Shown: one piece after another, positions 63,774-64,000 of the stretch
Layout of the letters: every line of letters starts with the position of its first letter
Numbering within the stretch: the stretch's first letter is position 1
Assembly (NCBI RefSeq): GCF_000716595.1
Contig: NZ_JNXC01000008.1
Span: forward strand, 62,001-126,000
Direction of reading: 5' to 3'
Length of the DNA stretch: 64,000 bases
From: Saccharothrix sp. NRRL B-16314
GTDB lineage: Bacteria > Actinomycetota > Actinomycetes > Mycobacteriales > Pseudonocardiaceae
The notes under the pieces: model-generated
Told to the model about the DNA's origin: nothing
Database searches by the model: none
The model's input: only the letters and a program-made list of their open reading frames with translations
Made by a program: the position numbers and the translations under genes

Positions 63774-64000
63774 AGCAGACCCGCCCGTAAAGCGTAGGCC
63801 ACGGCGTGCGCCCGGTTGCGCAGTCGGAACCGCCGGGTGATGTCGTAGACGACGGTGGTCACCGTGCGGGTGGAGTAGGACAGCGTGCGCGCGATCTCGC
63901 TGGTCTCGTGCCCTTCGGCGACCAGACTCAGCACGGCACGCTCCCGGTCGCTGAGCCCGGTCGTCGACAAGTCGGCGGCGGCGGGTCGCGGGTCGTTCTC
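63770..64000 (-). CDS. Second LuxR-type regulator, 5' part outside window
   Basis: The reading frame is open to the right edge, so only the C-terminal 76 residues are visible. They form a LuxR-type helix-turn-helix ('LSDRERAVLSLVAEGHETSEIARTLSYS', 'TRTVTTVVYDITRRFRL'). The spacing and the ending 'RNRAHAVAYALRAGLL' parallel the ending of the next gene ('RNRSHAVARAILTGLI'), indicating tandem duplication. It overlaps that gene by 4 bases (GTGA). Confidence 0.88.
   Translation of the reverse strand, partial: ENDPRPAAADLSTTGLSDRERAVLSLVAEGHETSEIARTLSYSTRTVTTVVYDITRRFRLRNRAHAVAYALRAGLL

Overview
The window is GC-rich actinomycete DNA, most likely from a filamentous member of the Pseudonocardiales such as the Saccharothrix/Actinosynnema/Lentzea group. 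That placement is an inference from codon bias, secreted-protein style, many GTG starts and gene content; no rRNA or tRNA gene was found. It has two halves: about 28.5 kb of secreted, redox and carbohydrate-related genes, then about 35 kb of a nonribosomal peptide (NRPS) gene cluster that runs off the right edge.

Positions 1-12.8 kb hold cell-surface and secreted proteins: a beta-helix lipoprotein cut by the left edge, a single-pass membrane protein, a large LAxTG-anchored surface protein with an SdrD_B-like domain, and then a four-gene rightward run. That run encodes a two-domain laccase, a very large ThuA/F5-8C/sugar-dehydrogenase/PKD/DUF1080 mosaic protein, a cupredoxin-Ig protein and a secreted repeat protein. 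The mosaic and the cupredoxin protein share a 77-residue module. Positions 13.4-17 kb carry a compact four-gene operon: a 10-cysteine protein, a DUF692 (MNIO) enzyme, a DUF2063-like partner and a VioB-type ferritin-like protein. It resembles the copper-handling 'bufferin' class of RiPP operons. Several stand-alone genes follow, then an arabinan-type glycoside hydrolase pair (GH51 and GH43) preceded by repeated operator-like boxes, and a class C beta-lactamase-like serine hydrolase.

Positions 29.1-64.0 kb are the NRPS cluster. One leftward arm (47.3 to 29.1 kb) encodes a SyrP-like Fe(II)/2-oxoglutarate oxygenase, a C-A-T-C-A-T NRPS, a C-A-T-C-A-T-TE NRPS, a DapF-fold epimerase and a fused adenosylcobalamin/PLP D-ornithine 4,5-aminomutase. 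A second leftward arm (62.5 to 48.7 kb) encodes a C-A-T NRPS, a degenerate class III aminotransferase, an ornithine-carbamoyltransferase-like enzyme, an MFS exporter, two LanB-type (lantibiotic dehydratase N-domain) paralogues, a free A domain, a fold-type II PLP dehydratase and a free carrier protein. Rightward genes are a 59-residue peptide, an SbnA-type PLP synthase and an MbtH-like protein. Two LuxR-type regulators close the window.

Taken together the cluster appears to supply unusual diamino acids (2,4-diaminopentanoate from D-ornithine, a 2,3-diaminopropionate-type product, possibly a ureido form) to a line that also activates serine. Release would be by a thioesterase whose nucleophile is Cys rather than Ser. 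I do not recognise this combination as a known compound's cluster. The two divergent NRPS promoter regions share two conserved boxes, which ties the arms into one regulon.
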